Source: Methanosarcinales archaeon ex4572_44
GTDB lineage: Archaea > Halobacteriota > Methanosarcinia > Methanosarcinales > EX4572-44
DNA length: 14,172 nt
NCBI GenBank assembly: GCA_002254825.2
Contig: NJEL02000053.1
Span: 1-14,172 of the forward strand
Direction of reading: 5' to 3'
Below the pieces are notes generated by a model. The model did no database searches and was not told where the DNA came from. It was given only the letters and a program-made list of their open reading frames with translations. Position numbers and translations under genes: made by a program. This document shows positions 1 to 8,327 of the stretch, piece after piece; within the stretch, counting starts at the first letter, position 1, and each line of letters begins with the position of its first letter.

Positions 1-1
1 T

Positions 2-70
2 TTCCCCATATTGAGTCAAATTGGAGCGGCAGATATTGTTGCAAAACTACAGGACATTCAAATAATATAA
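2..70 (+). CDS. C-terminal end of an unidentified protein (partial, runs in from the left edge)
   Basis: Frame 2 is open from the window edge to a TAA at 68-70 and ends with ILSQIGAADIVAKLQDIQII, which has the composition of a real amphipathic C-terminal helix. It is convergent with metG, whose stop lies 9 nt further on. The family cannot be named from 22 residues. The other two frames over the same stretch read as Cys/Trp-rich or short and look less protein-like. This is a judgement from composition only. Confidence 0.45.
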   Translation, partial: FPILSQIGAADIVAKLQDIQII

Positions 71-71
71 A

Positions 72-85
72 AAAATAATTATTTT
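72..85. terminator. A/T palindrome between convergent genes, possible bidirectional terminator
   Basis: AAAATAATTATTTT is a perfect 14-bp palindrome. It sits after the stop of the left-edge gene and covers the stop codon of metG, with A- and T-runs on both sides. Archaeal RNA polymerase terminates at U-rich tracts, so this could serve transcripts from both directions. In AT-rich spacers such palindromes can also be chance. Confidence 0.35.
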
Positions 86-2127
86 ATTGCCGTGGGCGAT
101 ACCACACACCCGTTCTCTACAGGCTCATCTGGCTCGAGTAGCACGCCGTTTTCTGTTGCAAGGAGCATCCCGTGCGATTCGACACCGAAGAGCTTTGTGG
201 GCTTCATATTGGCAACCACAACAACCTGTTTTTCGCAAAGCTCTTCTGTGGTGTAAGATTCTGCGATACCTGCCACGATCACCCGAGTTGTCGTTTCTCC
301 AAGGTCAACTGCGAGTTTCAGCAATTTATCAGAGCCTTTAATTCTCGAAGCTTCTTTAACAGTTCCAACACGAAGATCCAATTGTTCAAACTCGTCAAAA
401 CTGATGTTATCGGATTTATTCATATTTTCGAACCCCATCTCTTTTTCTACTGCTTCAGTTATTCTTTTATCCAGAATAGCTTCCATTTCATCGATCTTTC
501 CATCATCGATCTTATTGAAAATAATCTCTGGCTTCAGAATCGGTCTTCCGCCCTCAAGCTCGACCAACGCCTCATCATACGCCACCCCATGAACACTCTC
601 CTCTGCGAGACCGAGCTCTCTCCATGCAACCTCCATCAACCCTGGCATCACAGGTTCAAGTAGTACGACAAGAGCCTTTGCTATCTGGAGACAATCCTTC
701 AGAACAGAAGCACACGCCTCCCGATCAGTCTTCACAAGCTTCCACGGCTCCATCGACTGGAAATACGTGTTACCAAAGTCAGAAAATGCCATTACACTGT
801 CCACAGCCCGTTTAAACTCATACTCTTCAACACCCTGCGTGAACTCGTCGATCGCTTGACCTATCCGATCCATAACCTCAGAACTCACATCCCCTATAGG
901 AACCTCTTTGAAATTCTTGTGTGCAAATAGTGTGGTGCGGTACAGGAAATTTCCAAGAGATCCGACAAGCTCCTTGTTCACCTTCTCTTGAAATATCTTC
1001 CATGAAAAGTTGAGCTCCTTGGTATGAGACGTGTAACTTGCAAGGTAATAACGCAGGAGATCTGGGTGAAAACCATGCTCCAGGTAATCCTCATCAACCC
1101 AGACTATGTACCCGCGACTCTTCGAGAACTTCTTATCCTCAATCTTCACCATCCCAGACGCAACCACAGCCCAAGGAACCGTGTAACCAGCACCCTTCAA
1201 AATCGCTGGCCAGAAGATGCAATGATGATAAACGATATCAATCCCTATGAAATGAATAATCCTTGAGTCGCCCCGCCAGATAGCCTCCCAGTCCCCCCCA
1301 GTCTGTTTTGCCCACTCCTCAGTAAAAGAAACATAACCGATTGGAGCATCTACCCAGACATAAACCACAAGCCCATCATGCCCCGGGAAAGCCACACCCC
1401 ACTCCATATTCCGCGTAATACACCAGTCGTGAAGCTCCTGATTCACCCACTCAATAGCATAATTGCGCGCATTGCTCGTACCACGAAGACCTGGCAGATA
1501 CTGGAGCAAAAAGTCCTTGAACCGAGAAAGCCTGAAGAAAAAATGCTCCTGAGTACGATACTCAGCCCCACTACCACAAATCTTACAGACAGGATCTCTT
1601 ATCTCACCAGGCTCAAGATGCTTACCACAACCCTGATCACACTCATCACCCCTCGCACGAACCCCACAAAAAGGACAGACACCCTCAACATACCGATCAG
1701 GAAGAAAACGATCACACCGAGGGCAATACGCAAGCTCAATATCCCGAGGATACACATACCCAGCCTCAATTAGAGAATCCACGATCTGAAGAGTCCTACT
1801 ATGATTCGACGGAGCATCAGTCGTCCCAAAATAATCAAACCCCACACCCATTCGTGCAAATATCCGATCAAAATGTGCATGATACCTCCCAACAAGCTCC
1901 CCCGGCAGAACACCAAGCTCCTCAGCATTCATCACAATAGGCGTGCCATGAGTATCAGAACCACAGACAAAGACAACCCTCTGACCCCGCTTACGAAGCG
2001 TTCGCACAAAAATATCAGCAGGAACATAAGTCCGAAGATGCCCAATATGACACCGCCCATTGGCATACGGCAAACCACACGTCACAAGAACAGGTTTTTC
2101 AACAGGAAAATCAGAAACCGAACGCAT
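79..2127 (-). CDS. metG: Methionyl-tRNA synthetase with fused C-terminal tRNA-binding domain
   Basis: Cytoplasmic class I aminoacyl-tRNA synthetase that charges tRNA-Met with methionine. Visible in order: Rossmann core opening with LPYANGRCHIGH (HIGH motif at residues 27-30); a connective region with several Cys pairs (CPRC, CPFC, CDQGC, CKIC, about residues 135-185), which form the zinc knuckles of the double-zinc MetRS type; the KMSKS loop as KFSKS near residue 335; an anticodon-binding helical region; and from about 575 a Trbp111/EMAP-like OB-fold (FEQLDLRVGTV, VVVVANMKPTKLFGVESHGMLLA). Length 682 aa fits archaeal/bacterial long forms. The ATG at 2127 is chosen because MRSVSDF leads straight into the core; an in-frame TTG three codons upstream (2136) is possible. 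A TATA-like box lies about 27 nt upstream. The gene looks intact and monocistronic. Confidence 0.97.
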   Translation of the reverse strand: MRSVSDFPVEKPVLVTCGLPYANGRCHIGHLRTYVPADIFVRTLRKRGQRVVFVCGSDTHGTPIVMNAEELGVLPGELVGRYHAHFDRIFARMGVGFDYFGTTDAPSNHSRTLQIVDSLIEAGYVYPRDIELAYCPRCDRFLPDRYVEGVCPFCGVRARGDECDQGCGKHLEPGEIRDPVCKICGSGAEYRTQEHFFFRLSRFKDFLLQYLPGLRGTSNARNYAIEWVNQELHDWCITRNMEWGVAFPGHDGLVVYVWVDAPIGYVSFTEEWAKQTGGDWEAIWRGDSRIIHFIGIDIVYHHCIFWPAILKGAGYTVPWAVVASGMVKIEDKKFSKSRGYIVWVDEDYLEHGFHPDLLRYYLASYTSHTKELNFSWKIFQEKVNKELVGSLGNFLYRTTLFAHKNFKEVPIGDVSSEVMDRIGQAIDEFTQGVEEYEFKRAVDSVMAFSDFGNTYFQSMEPWKLVKTDREACASVLKDCLQIAKALVVLLEPVMPGLMEVAWRELGLAEESVHGVAYDEALVELEGGRPILKPEIIFNKIDDGKIDEMEAILDKRITEAVEKEMGFENMNKSDNISFDEFEQLDLRVGTVKEASRIKGSDKLLKLAVDLGETTTRVIVAGIAESYTTEELCEKQVVVVANMKPTKLFGVESHGMLLATENGVLLEPDEPVENGCVVSPTAIK

Positions 2128-2151
2128 AACAACCAAAACCCCATACCATCC

Positions 2152-2160
2152 AAATATACA
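2152..2160 (-). promoter_or_regulatory. TATA-like box for metG
   Basis: The minus strand reads TGTATATTT centred about 28 nt before the metG ATG, the distance expected for an archaeal promoter giving a nearly leaderless mRNA. No clear Shine-Dalgarno site precedes the ATG, which agrees with that. Motif reading only. Confidence 0.4.
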
Positions 2161-2322
2161 AATACATTACTGTACAAAACCAAAACATCGATGCTCACGA
2201 AAAATGTGCGACGATACAAAAAGAGAGACGAAGTATCGAGTTGGAAAATCGTGTTACTGCAGTTTTTTGCATAACACAATGCATAGCGTAGATACAGGCT
2301 TTCGGAGATACTACACGCCATG

Positions 2323-2332
2323 TTTATATAAT
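2323..2332 (+). promoter_or_regulatory. TATA box for the kinase-fold gene
   Basis: TTTATATAAT is a near-consensus archaeal TATA element centred 29 nt before the ATG at 2356, predicting a start of transcription only a few bases before the start codon. The gap 2128-2355 otherwise holds only the opposing metG promoter; I see no gene or RNA in it. Confidence 0.5.
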
Positions 2333-2355
2333 GAAAAAACATTACTATTGGGATT

Positions 2356-3170
2356 ATGTCATGGATAGCACTCAACTCACGTTCTGGAGTATCAGAAAGC
2401 TTTGTCAGTCTGAAAACGATCGACCAGAAGAGAATCTTACCAAAGGGTTCACTCCCCATCAATGTGCTTGATGTAAAAGATCTGGATCGTGTCTTGAATG
2501 AAACGCCAGAATTATCCTCCAGGGGTGGCAAAAAGGAAACATTACTGATTGAGGGGTACTATCCTAATAAATTTGGTCTATGGGCGACGCACAAAGTATA
2601 TCGGATCACATACCAAATTTCGGACAGAAAAGAACGTATTATCGCCAAGATAATGGCCAAAGAATGTGGGAAAAAAGAGCTTCGATTACTATCAGACCTC
2701 TGCAAAACCTCAAACGTGCCAAAACCGTTCCATTTTCTGTATGATGGACAGCTCGAAGAGGAAAATTTTTTCGATGTCAAAGGCATCCTTTTCATGAGTT
2801 ATGTAGACAATCGATTTCACTTTGAAGAATATTTACGAACAATCTTTGAGATATGGTCTGCTGGAATAAAACACAACGATCTCAAAGGCGAACACCTGCT
2901 TTTAAATCAGAGCCTTTTGCAGGCAAGGAAGACGTAAAAGATGAATTGGCAGTGCTGATAGGCGACAGCACAGTTTATCTTGACAGGTTTATGGCATACA
3001 ATAAGATGGATTTTGAAGGTACGATCAAAGAGCGATATGAAACATTTTTAGATAATTTTTTGCCTCTTTTTGATTTCGATTCTGGAGATAATAGGTACAT
3101 ATCTGCCTTCGAAACTTCTATTCAAAATGAAAAACTAAAATCAGCTTATTCAACTTTAAAAGTGATGTGA
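2356..3170 (+). CDS. Protein-kinase-fold (kinase/aminoglycoside-phosphotransferase-like) protein, interrupted by a -1 frameshift at 2901-2907
   Basis: The first frame (2356-2937) shows kinase landmarks: a Lys-bearing strand (RIIAKIMAKE), a helix Glu (KKELRLL), a hinge-like strand (GILFMSYVD) and a catalytic loop HNDLKGEHLLLN, which resembles HxDLKxxN except that His replaces the usual Asn. It then runs out of frame to a TAA at 2935. The -1 frame continues plausibly (SEPFAGKEDVKDELAVLIGD, then VYLDRFMAY where the metal-binding DFG region is expected) to the TGA at 3168. The joined product would be 271 aa. At the switch point stands T TTA AAT in the zero frame, a canonical -1 slippery heptamer. 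It could be programmed recoding, a one-base indel, or a pseudogene. Substrate unknown; the Asn-to-His change and unclear DFG make catalytic activity uncertain. A monocistronic gene with its own TATA box. Confidence 0.7.
2901..2907 (+). promoter_or_regulatory. Candidate -1 ribosomal frameshift site (TTTAAAT)
   Basis: In the upstream reading frame the codons are CTT TTA AAT, so T TTA AAT fits X XXY YYZ exactly and slippage gives TTT AAA followed by TCA, the frame that continues the protein. Six bases downstream, 2914-2920 can pair with 2934-2940 (7 bp including one G-U, 13-nt loop), a weak stem at the usual spacer distance. A second short perfect stem (GTGCTG 2952-2957 with CAGCAC 2966-2971) lies further on. 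Function is inferred, not shown. Confidence 0.35.
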
Positions 3171-3219
3171 TCAAAAAGAGATAATTTTAATCGTCCGACC
3201 ACAATAGCTGGCGGTGAAA

Positions 3220-6200
3220 TCAATGTAGAAACGCGTCTATTCTCGTTATCTGTCCTTTTCTTATGTCGTTTGCAATTTTTTCTGGTAGCGTGTTGCCATC
3301 TTTTCTGCAGGTTTTCCCATCGGTGTATTTCAGGGTGTAATGGGTTATTTTTGCTTTATCTTCTCCGAAGGTGTTTTTTCTTCTGTCGTTGTGATATATA
3401 ACGATTGTTTTTCCGAGAAATTTGAATGCGAAACAGTTTTTGGGTACGGTTAGTTCTATTTTCTCTCCTTTATTTGTGTAGGTCATGCAAATCTCTTCTT
3501 TCTCTGTGAATAACCAGTCTGGGAGTTTTGGTTCAAGTTTTAACCGCAGACTTCCTGTTTCGTCGACGAAGAAAGGTTGCTCTCCTGCGGTCATGAGGGT
3601 CCACATGTTGATCAGTTCTGCCGATGCTCCTGTGAGTCTCGGTTGGAAGCCTCGCCCGTGCAGTTCGCTCTCTGGAAAGGCGCTGCTGACTATGAATGAG
3701 CTGTTTTCAAGTATGCTCCGTCCGTAGATTTCGGGTTTCAGGAAAGGTATCAGTGTATTCCTGATTTCTTCGTAATATTCCTCATAAAGACCTGTTTTGA
3801 GCAGTTCGAGCAGGTATTTGTATTCCATATGCAGATATATGGATTCGTTCTCTATCCATCCTGGTGGATAAGCCCTTGCTCGCCCTATCTCAAACGATTC
3901 TCTTGTTATGGGCTCGCTCGTCTTATACATCTTTAGTTCTTCATCGTATATCTTACTATTTTTAACATTTTTGTATATTTCGTGGGCTAATTCTTGTTTT
4001 ACCTTCATGAGATGGACTGATCCTTCCAGAAATAGTGAAACAGGTTTTTGTTTAAACTCCAGTGGTGTTACAAGCGGTAGCCCGGTGTCGTTCACTGCCA
4101 CCTCCTTTTTATCGCCATCCAGGTAGATTTGTTCGTATCTTTTGACTTCGTTCAGGAAGTACGTGTAGCATACCCCAAATCTTCTGTTTTCATCAGCCGA
4201 GTTCAGTCGTTCTTCGATTGCTTCCATCAGATCAGTGATGAATACGTCCAGTTCCTCGAAGATTGGTATAAACTCGTAATCTTCAAGTCCAATTCTTGAG
4301 ATGGCGTCTTGTAGAAAGGAGCAAGCCCTTGTAAGTTCCAGGGTCTCAGAGAGAGATGATGCAAGGAGTCCTGGCAAGCCGTTTAAGGGGTCGTTCCACC
4401 CGGGTTTGTCAGCTTCCATCTCTATACCGATTCCTTCAGGATCCAGTGAAGCGATCTTGTTTGCGATTAGGGAGAGCATCTTAACGAAGAGGTTTGTTGT
4501 GTATACACTGCCTCTACCGTTTTCTATTCGCACCTTATATGGATCCGCTGCCCTTGATCTTATCAGTTTTAACTTATCCTTGTTTCGTTTCACAGCACCG
4601 TACTGCCTGACTTTCCCATCAACCAGGACGTACTTCTTGTTTCGTGGCATAACAATATCAGGATTATCATAAAACGTGAAAACACGCTTATCCACCAGTA
4701 CCTCTTTTAACCTCTCCGGGAAGATCGAGAAGAAGTTGTCGAGCAGATCAAGATTGTACGTCCAATGATCTATCCAGAAACCCTCGGACGGCTCGCCAAC
4801 ATCATTCTCCCTGCAAAAAGAGAGCAATGCCGAAACAATCTCATCATAACTCAAAGACCCCGCGCTGACTGCCTCTTCGATCTTCATCATGAACTCACCT
4901 GGTGTAAATGGCTTTTGAACCAGAGCCAGTAATTCATCGAACAATCTCTTATCGTCTACGATCTCACCAAGCCATTCCGCAAGCGCTGGCAAGTCCCGAG
5001 CAGTGTAGGTGAGACCATTTACAACCAGGGGGTTGAAACCATCTGTCTGGATCAGGTTGAAGAACATGATGACGTTGCTATCCTCTATATCAGGATTGAA
5101 CCAGACATCATTCCTGCGGTTCTGATTAACATCCCTGAAATGCGAATTGCCCTGCGATAGATACGTCTCTTCCAGCACAAAATAGTTATAATCCCTCTCA
5201 AGATCTCCGTGTTTCCTCGAATAGAGGTAGAAGACGTTTTTACTCGACTGTGTCCTGAAGACAACAGGCATCCCGCCCCTCATCACATTGTCCAGGAACG
5301 TCTGACCACAATAACTATCAAAATTCTTATTACTGCTAACAGTAAACATATTATCTTCAATCTCTTCAATAATCCTTCTATTCTCTTCTCTCTTACCTAA
5401 AATACCATTATCCACAACATACTTCTTAAAACTCCTCAATTTCTCCTCAGAAGATGTATTACCTACAATAGAATAAAAAACTACTTCTTTTCCAGGAGAA
5501 ACGTTAGGACAGAGTACTGTGAAAGCACATGGCGTCTTATTCTCATACATCTGTTCAGATGCTAGTATCTTTCCAACACCATGCTCAGCAAACAACCATG
5601 GATAATCAAAACTCCACGATACGCCAAACACCGATTCAGGATCCACCACATAACTATCACTGGAGATACTGCCATCCCCCTCCAACAAAGTGAAATAAAA
5701 ATTGCCACCACGAATCTCCTGAATCTGCGGAACATCAAGAGGAACCTGCTTCAATTTGAAGAGAGGCATCCCGTCGATGACATCCACCTTTTTCATCGCC
5801 TCGATATGCCTGGCGATAACCTTGATGCAGTGCTGGGTCATGCCAAATGCCAGGATGTGCGGCAGACCATCAAGGAGTTCCAACCTCAACGGCTCACCAT
5901 TCAAATTTCTGATACCAACCCTACGCACAAGCCCTGCAACAGGCAGATTCACAAGAGGAAAGAAATTCACAGAGATCTGAAGACCCAGCGTACGATTAAC
6001 CTCTTCCAACTCCAAATCCCACGCAGAAACAATCATCCTCTGAGAAACCATCCCGTCTTCTGATTGTTTGAACGGTTCATACAAAACGTCACCATTCACC
6101 CTCAGAAAAGTCCTGAACCCCTGATTACCCACCATCTGACAAGCCTTATTAAACGAAAAAAACTCCATAATCGCATTATCCTTATCCCGTATCCCAATAC

Positions 6201-6366
6201 TGGACACACACTGCCCCCGATTCACATAATAAGCCCACAACGGAACACCCCACTGTCCACCAATCCCAGGGAAAAAACTTGAAAACGGCTTAGCCCAATT
6301 ATAATTCTCAATAACAAAACGCTTCTCACCATCAAGATAATACCTGACGCCCTCAACACTCACCAT
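3220..6366 (-). CDS. GH94-family carbohydrate phosphorylase-like protein (cellobiose/1,2-beta-oligoglucan phosphorylase type)
   Basis: A 1,048-residue cytoplasmic protein; no signal peptide or membrane segment is apparent. GH94 enzymes cleave beta-linked glucans with phosphate, giving a sugar 1-phosphate. The N-terminal stretch (FFPGIGGQWGVPLWAYYVNR, then DKDNAIMEFFSFNKACQ and GFRTFLR) resembles the long COG3459-type branch that includes 1,2-beta-oligoglucan phosphorylases; length also fits that branch rather than the shorter (about 800 aa) cellobiose phosphorylases. An (alpha/alpha)6-barrel motif appears as PGWNDPLNGLPG (W657-N658-D659), the family's usual DWND loop with Gly in the first position. 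Later come RAYPPGWIENESIYLH (about 825) and LHGRGFQPRLTGASAEL (about 905), the family's ENGGxYxH and GRxxxxxTGSAxxM-like signatures in divergent form. The ATG at 6366 is chosen over an in-frame GTG at 6378 because AGGTGG stands 8 nt before it. Exact substrate unknown; activity is not certain. Confidence 0.72.
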   Translation of the reverse strand: MVSVEGVRYYLDGEKRFVIENYNWAKPFSSFFPGIGGQWGVPLWAYYVNRGQCVSSIGIRDKDNAIMEFFSFNKACQMVGNQGFRTFLRVNGDVLYEPFKQSEDGMVSQRMIVSAWDLELEEVNRTLGLQISVNFFPLVNLPVAGLVRRVGIRNLNGEPLRLELLDGLPHILAFGMTQHCIKVIARHIEAMKKVDVIDGMPLFKLKQVPLDVPQIQEIRGGNFYFTLLEGDGSISSDSYVVDPESVFGVSWSFDYPWLFAEHGVGKILASEQMYENKTPCAFTVLCPNVSPGKEVVFYSIVGNTSSEEKLRSFKKYVVDNGILGKREENRRIIEEIEDNMFTVSSNKNFDSYCGQTFLDNVMRGGMPVVFRTQSSKNVFYLYSRKHGDLERDYNYFVLEETYLSQGNSHFRDVNQNRRNDVWFNPDIEDSNVIMFFNLIQTDGFNPLVVNGLTYTARDLPALAEWLGEIVDDKRLFDELLALVQKPFTPGEFMMKIEEAVSAGSLSYDEIVSALLSFCRENDVGEPSEGFWIDHWTYNLDLLDNFFSIFPERLKEVLVDKRVFTFYDNPDIVMPRNKKYVLVDGKVRQYGAVKRNKDKLKLIRSRAADPYKVRIENGRGSVYTTNLFVKMLSLIANKIASLDPEGIGIEMEADKPGWNDPLNGLPGLLASSLSETLELTRACSFLQDAISRIGLEDYEFIPIFEELDVFITDLMEAIEERLNSADENRRFGVCYTYFLNEVKRYEQIYLDGDKKEVAVNDTGLPLVTPLEFKQKPVSLFLEGSVHLMKVKQELAHEIYKNVKNSKIYDEELKMYKTSEPITRESFEIGRARAYPPGWIENESIYLHMEYKYLLELLKTGLYEEYYEEIRNTLIPFLKPEIYGRSILENSSFIVSSAFPESELHGRGFQPRLTGASAELINMWTLMTAGEQPFFVDETGSLRLKLEPKLPDWLFTEKEEICMTYTNKGEKIELTVPKNCFAFKFLGKTIVIYHNDRRKNTFGEDKAKITHYTLKYTDGKTCRKDGNTLPEKIANDIRKGQITRIDAFLH

Positions 6367-6374
6367 AAACAAAA

Positions 6375-6380
6375 CCACCT
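6375..6380 (-). promoter_or_regulatory. Shine-Dalgarno site that fixes the start of the GH94-like gene
   Basis: AGGTGG on the minus strand, 8 nt before ATG 6366. It overlaps the alternative GTG start at 6378, which makes that start unlikely. A possible TATA-like CATATTAAG lies at 6401-6409, somewhat close for a leader carrying this site. Confidence 0.5.
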
Positions 6381-6547
6381 AAATTCAATGCACTTCATAG
6401 CTTAATATGATTTTGGGTCGTGGTGAGCCTGTCTCGCAATCGCCAAAAAACCACTGGTAGAAAGATTCATGCTACCTACTACTGCCACAAGACTTAGCTT
6501 TGCTAACAGAGTGTCAATAATAGCGAAAATATGGAGTGAAACAATCA

Positions 6548-7006
6548 TCAGTTCGATTTTAGGACTTCAACCGCTTCATCGAGGTCAAGTCTTCTTATAC
6601 CCAACTGTGTGATGCAAGAATGCGCCTGTTGAAAGTGCCACTCATAAGCGATTAAAGTTTTATCGCTGTCTTTGATTTTCTCTGCTGCTTTCACATAAAT
6701 AATATCTTTCCCATTACCGAACCTGTTTTGATCTATAAGTCGTGAAAAACACGTATTTATATCGTTTTTGTCAATTTTGACCTTTTTACCAAACTTGGAT
6801 CTCATAAGTTCATACCACTTTTGAAGGGATTTCTGATTTTTGCAATCTGGATGGTCGGCTTGTGATTTATACTCATTTCGGATTTCTGTACAAAAAACTA
6901 CAGTAAAACTTCTTTTTCTTACAATGGTTAGAACTTCTCTTGCTTTCCCATTAGCTGGGTAACATGTGTCACGCAGAACATTGGCATCAATTACAAGCTG
7001 GGTCAA
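6548..7006 (-). CDS. PIN-like ribonuclease-domain protein paired with the upstream ATPase
   Basis: A 152-residue protein with PIN-domain layout: strand and first acid in QLVIDANVL (D7, N9), a second acid in FCTEIRNEY (E41/E45), then KDIIYVKAAEKIKDSD (D101 with D113/D115) followed by a short strand and a C-terminal helix. PIN domains are metal-dependent RNases, often toxins. The start is read as TTG at 7006: GAGGAG stands 7 nt before it, and a start further upstream would run deep inside the ATPase gene in another frame. The ATPase stop is at 7011-7013, so the genes are 4 nt apart and probably translationally coupled. It lacks a conventional VapB-type partner; the ATPase occupies that place. 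Role in defence or regulation is inferred from pairing only. Confidence 0.7.
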   Translation of the reverse strand: MTQLVIDANVLRDTCYPANGKAREVLTIVRKRSFTVVFCTEIRNEYKSQADHPDCKNQKSLQKWYELMRSKFGKKVKIDKNDINTCFSRLIDQNRFGNGKDIIYVKAAEKIKDSDKTLIAYEWHFQQAHSCITQLGIRRLDLDEAVEVLKSN

Positions 7007-7010
7007 AGGA

Positions 7011-8327
7011 TCACTCCTCTGGCACCATAAGTTCTGCCATCTCCATCGCTTCTTCAAAGCCTTCTTCAAAGAATCCATCTGGGAAGTTCTCAAACTGGCC
7101 ATTTTCATTAATAGTTATTGTTTTAATCTCAGTTCCATTATCGGTTGGCTCAAAGTAATAGATTACTATGTCTGCGTGATCGATCTTCTTTTGAAGAATA
7201 TTTTTACACACTCGTCTGATTAATAAGTCACAATGTGTTTCTATAATGAGCTTCCGATCGTTGGATTTTGCTATATCAACCAGAAGGTCGCCCATCGTAG
7301 CCTGGGCTTTTGGGTGAAGATGTATTTCTGGTTGTTCAATTAAGATCAGTGAATTTTTTGGGGCATTAAAACCCTGCACAATTATGGGAAGAATCTGACT
7401 TGCTCCAAATCCGACATCAACCAGATTGACTTCTGTCTTTGTATTTGGGTCTCTCAACATTATTTCGTAAATACTGGTTGCTCCTCCAGATTTTCCTTTC
7501 AGTTCTTCCAGATCAAAGCCCAGAGAAATATCAAAGTTTTTAAGCCATAACTTGACTTTTTCTTTAAGTTCTTCCTTGGAAAGAAGAATATCTACAGTTT
7601 CTTCTCCCCATTTCCCTACATCAGATGGTGATGCGCCTGCAGCGAGGTAGGTTCTTTCTGGTTCGTTCCTGAGGGGCCCTACATGGTAAACATTCTCGAA
7701 AACATCTCTTACTATTCTACCAAATATCACAGTTGCAAAGAAAAGATCAGGATGTCCCAACAGATACTCGCCAAACTTATCTAGGTCTTTAAATTCTTTT
7801 TCAGGTAAGATCGTGTAAAATTTCAGTAATATGATAGATTGTTCGACTCCGTTGTCTTCATCATTCATTATAATGAAATGTCCACCCCCCTTCGCTCTTT
7901 TCTGTACTGAAAAATTAATATCTCTTTCTAAAAACTTCTTTTTCTCTTTTTGTGGCATGGGTACATCCTTGCCATTAACATAAAGCGACTTTAGATAAAT
8001 TATGCCCTTGTTCTTACCACTTGTGTAAACGGAAAATACCAGTTCACACCTAATGTCCGGATTTTCAAAATTAATATGAATATAATTCTTTTCGTTGTGC
8101 TTAAATACTACATCCCTGTACGAGCCAAGATCAACATAATCATTCAAAATCAAAGGCGTTTGTTGATCTGTACTCCGCACAGTCTGTCTTAGTGCTAAAA
8201 GTGCTTGAATTAAACTGGTCTTTCCAGAGCTGTTTGGGCCAACGAGAAATGTCAAGGGTTTAACATCGAGTTCCCCAGTATCTCTCAATGCCTTAAAATT
8301 CTTGATATGTATCTTACTAAACACCAT
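7011..8327 (-). CDS. AAA/ABC-type ATPase of the DUF3696 (COG4938) kind, RecF/SMC-like head
   Basis: A 438-residue P-loop protein. Walker A is GPNSSGKTS (residues 30-38) after the typical opening IHIKNFKALRD; Walker B is LILIEQPEIHLHP (327-339); IETHCDLLIRR (about 362-372) is the switch-His region of this ATPase class. The C-terminus (NENGQFENFPDGFFEEGFEEAMEM, read in parts) matches the DUF3696 tail. No TOPRIM nuclease domain is present, so this is not a full OLD nuclease; the nuclease appears to be supplied in trans by the PIN-like gene just downstream. Family members are widespread, largely uncharacterised, and often lie near defence genes. A TATA-like box at 8355-8364 would give an almost leaderless mRNA. 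Confidence 0.85.
   Translation of the reverse strand: MVFSKIHIKNFKALRDTGELDVKPLTFLVGPNSSGKTSLIQALLALRQTVRSTDQQTPLILNDYVDLGSYRDVVFKHNEKNYIHINFENPDIRCELVFSVYTSGKNKGIIYLKSLYVNGKDVPMPQKEKKKFLERDINFSVQKRAKGGGHFIIMNDEDNGVEQSIILLKFYTILPEKEFKDLDKFGEYLLGHPDLFFATVIFGRIVRDVFENVYHVGPLRNEPERTYLAAGASPSDVGKWGEETVDILLSKEELKEKVKLWLKNFDISLGFDLEELKGKSGGATSIYEIMLRDPNTKTEVNLVDVGFGASQILPIIVQGFNAPKNSLILIEQPEIHLHPKAQATMGDLLVDIAKSNDRKLIIETHCDLLIRRVCKNILQKKIDHADIVIYYFEPTDNGTEIKTITINENGQFENFPDGFFEEGFEEAMEMAELMVPEE

Noticed and set aside
2082..2531. 149-codon open frame on the minus strand extending back from the metG start across the divergent spacer
   Set aside because: It overlaps the metG start in another frame and the kinase-fold gene on the opposite strand, has low-complexity hydrophobic content and no ribosome site; it is a shadow.
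6379..6547. Small hairpins (TTAGC/GCTAA; GGTAG/CTACC) in the spacer before the GH94-like gene
   Set aside because: Stems of five base pairs without T-runs or conservation evidence; chance is the likely explanation. Nothing else is seen in this spacer beyond the possible TATA element.
6548..7108. Longer PIN-like frame starting at 7108
   Set aside because: The extra 34 residues are a basic, Trp-rich stretch overlapping the ATPase coding region in another frame; the TTG at 7006 with GAGGAG upstream is the better start.
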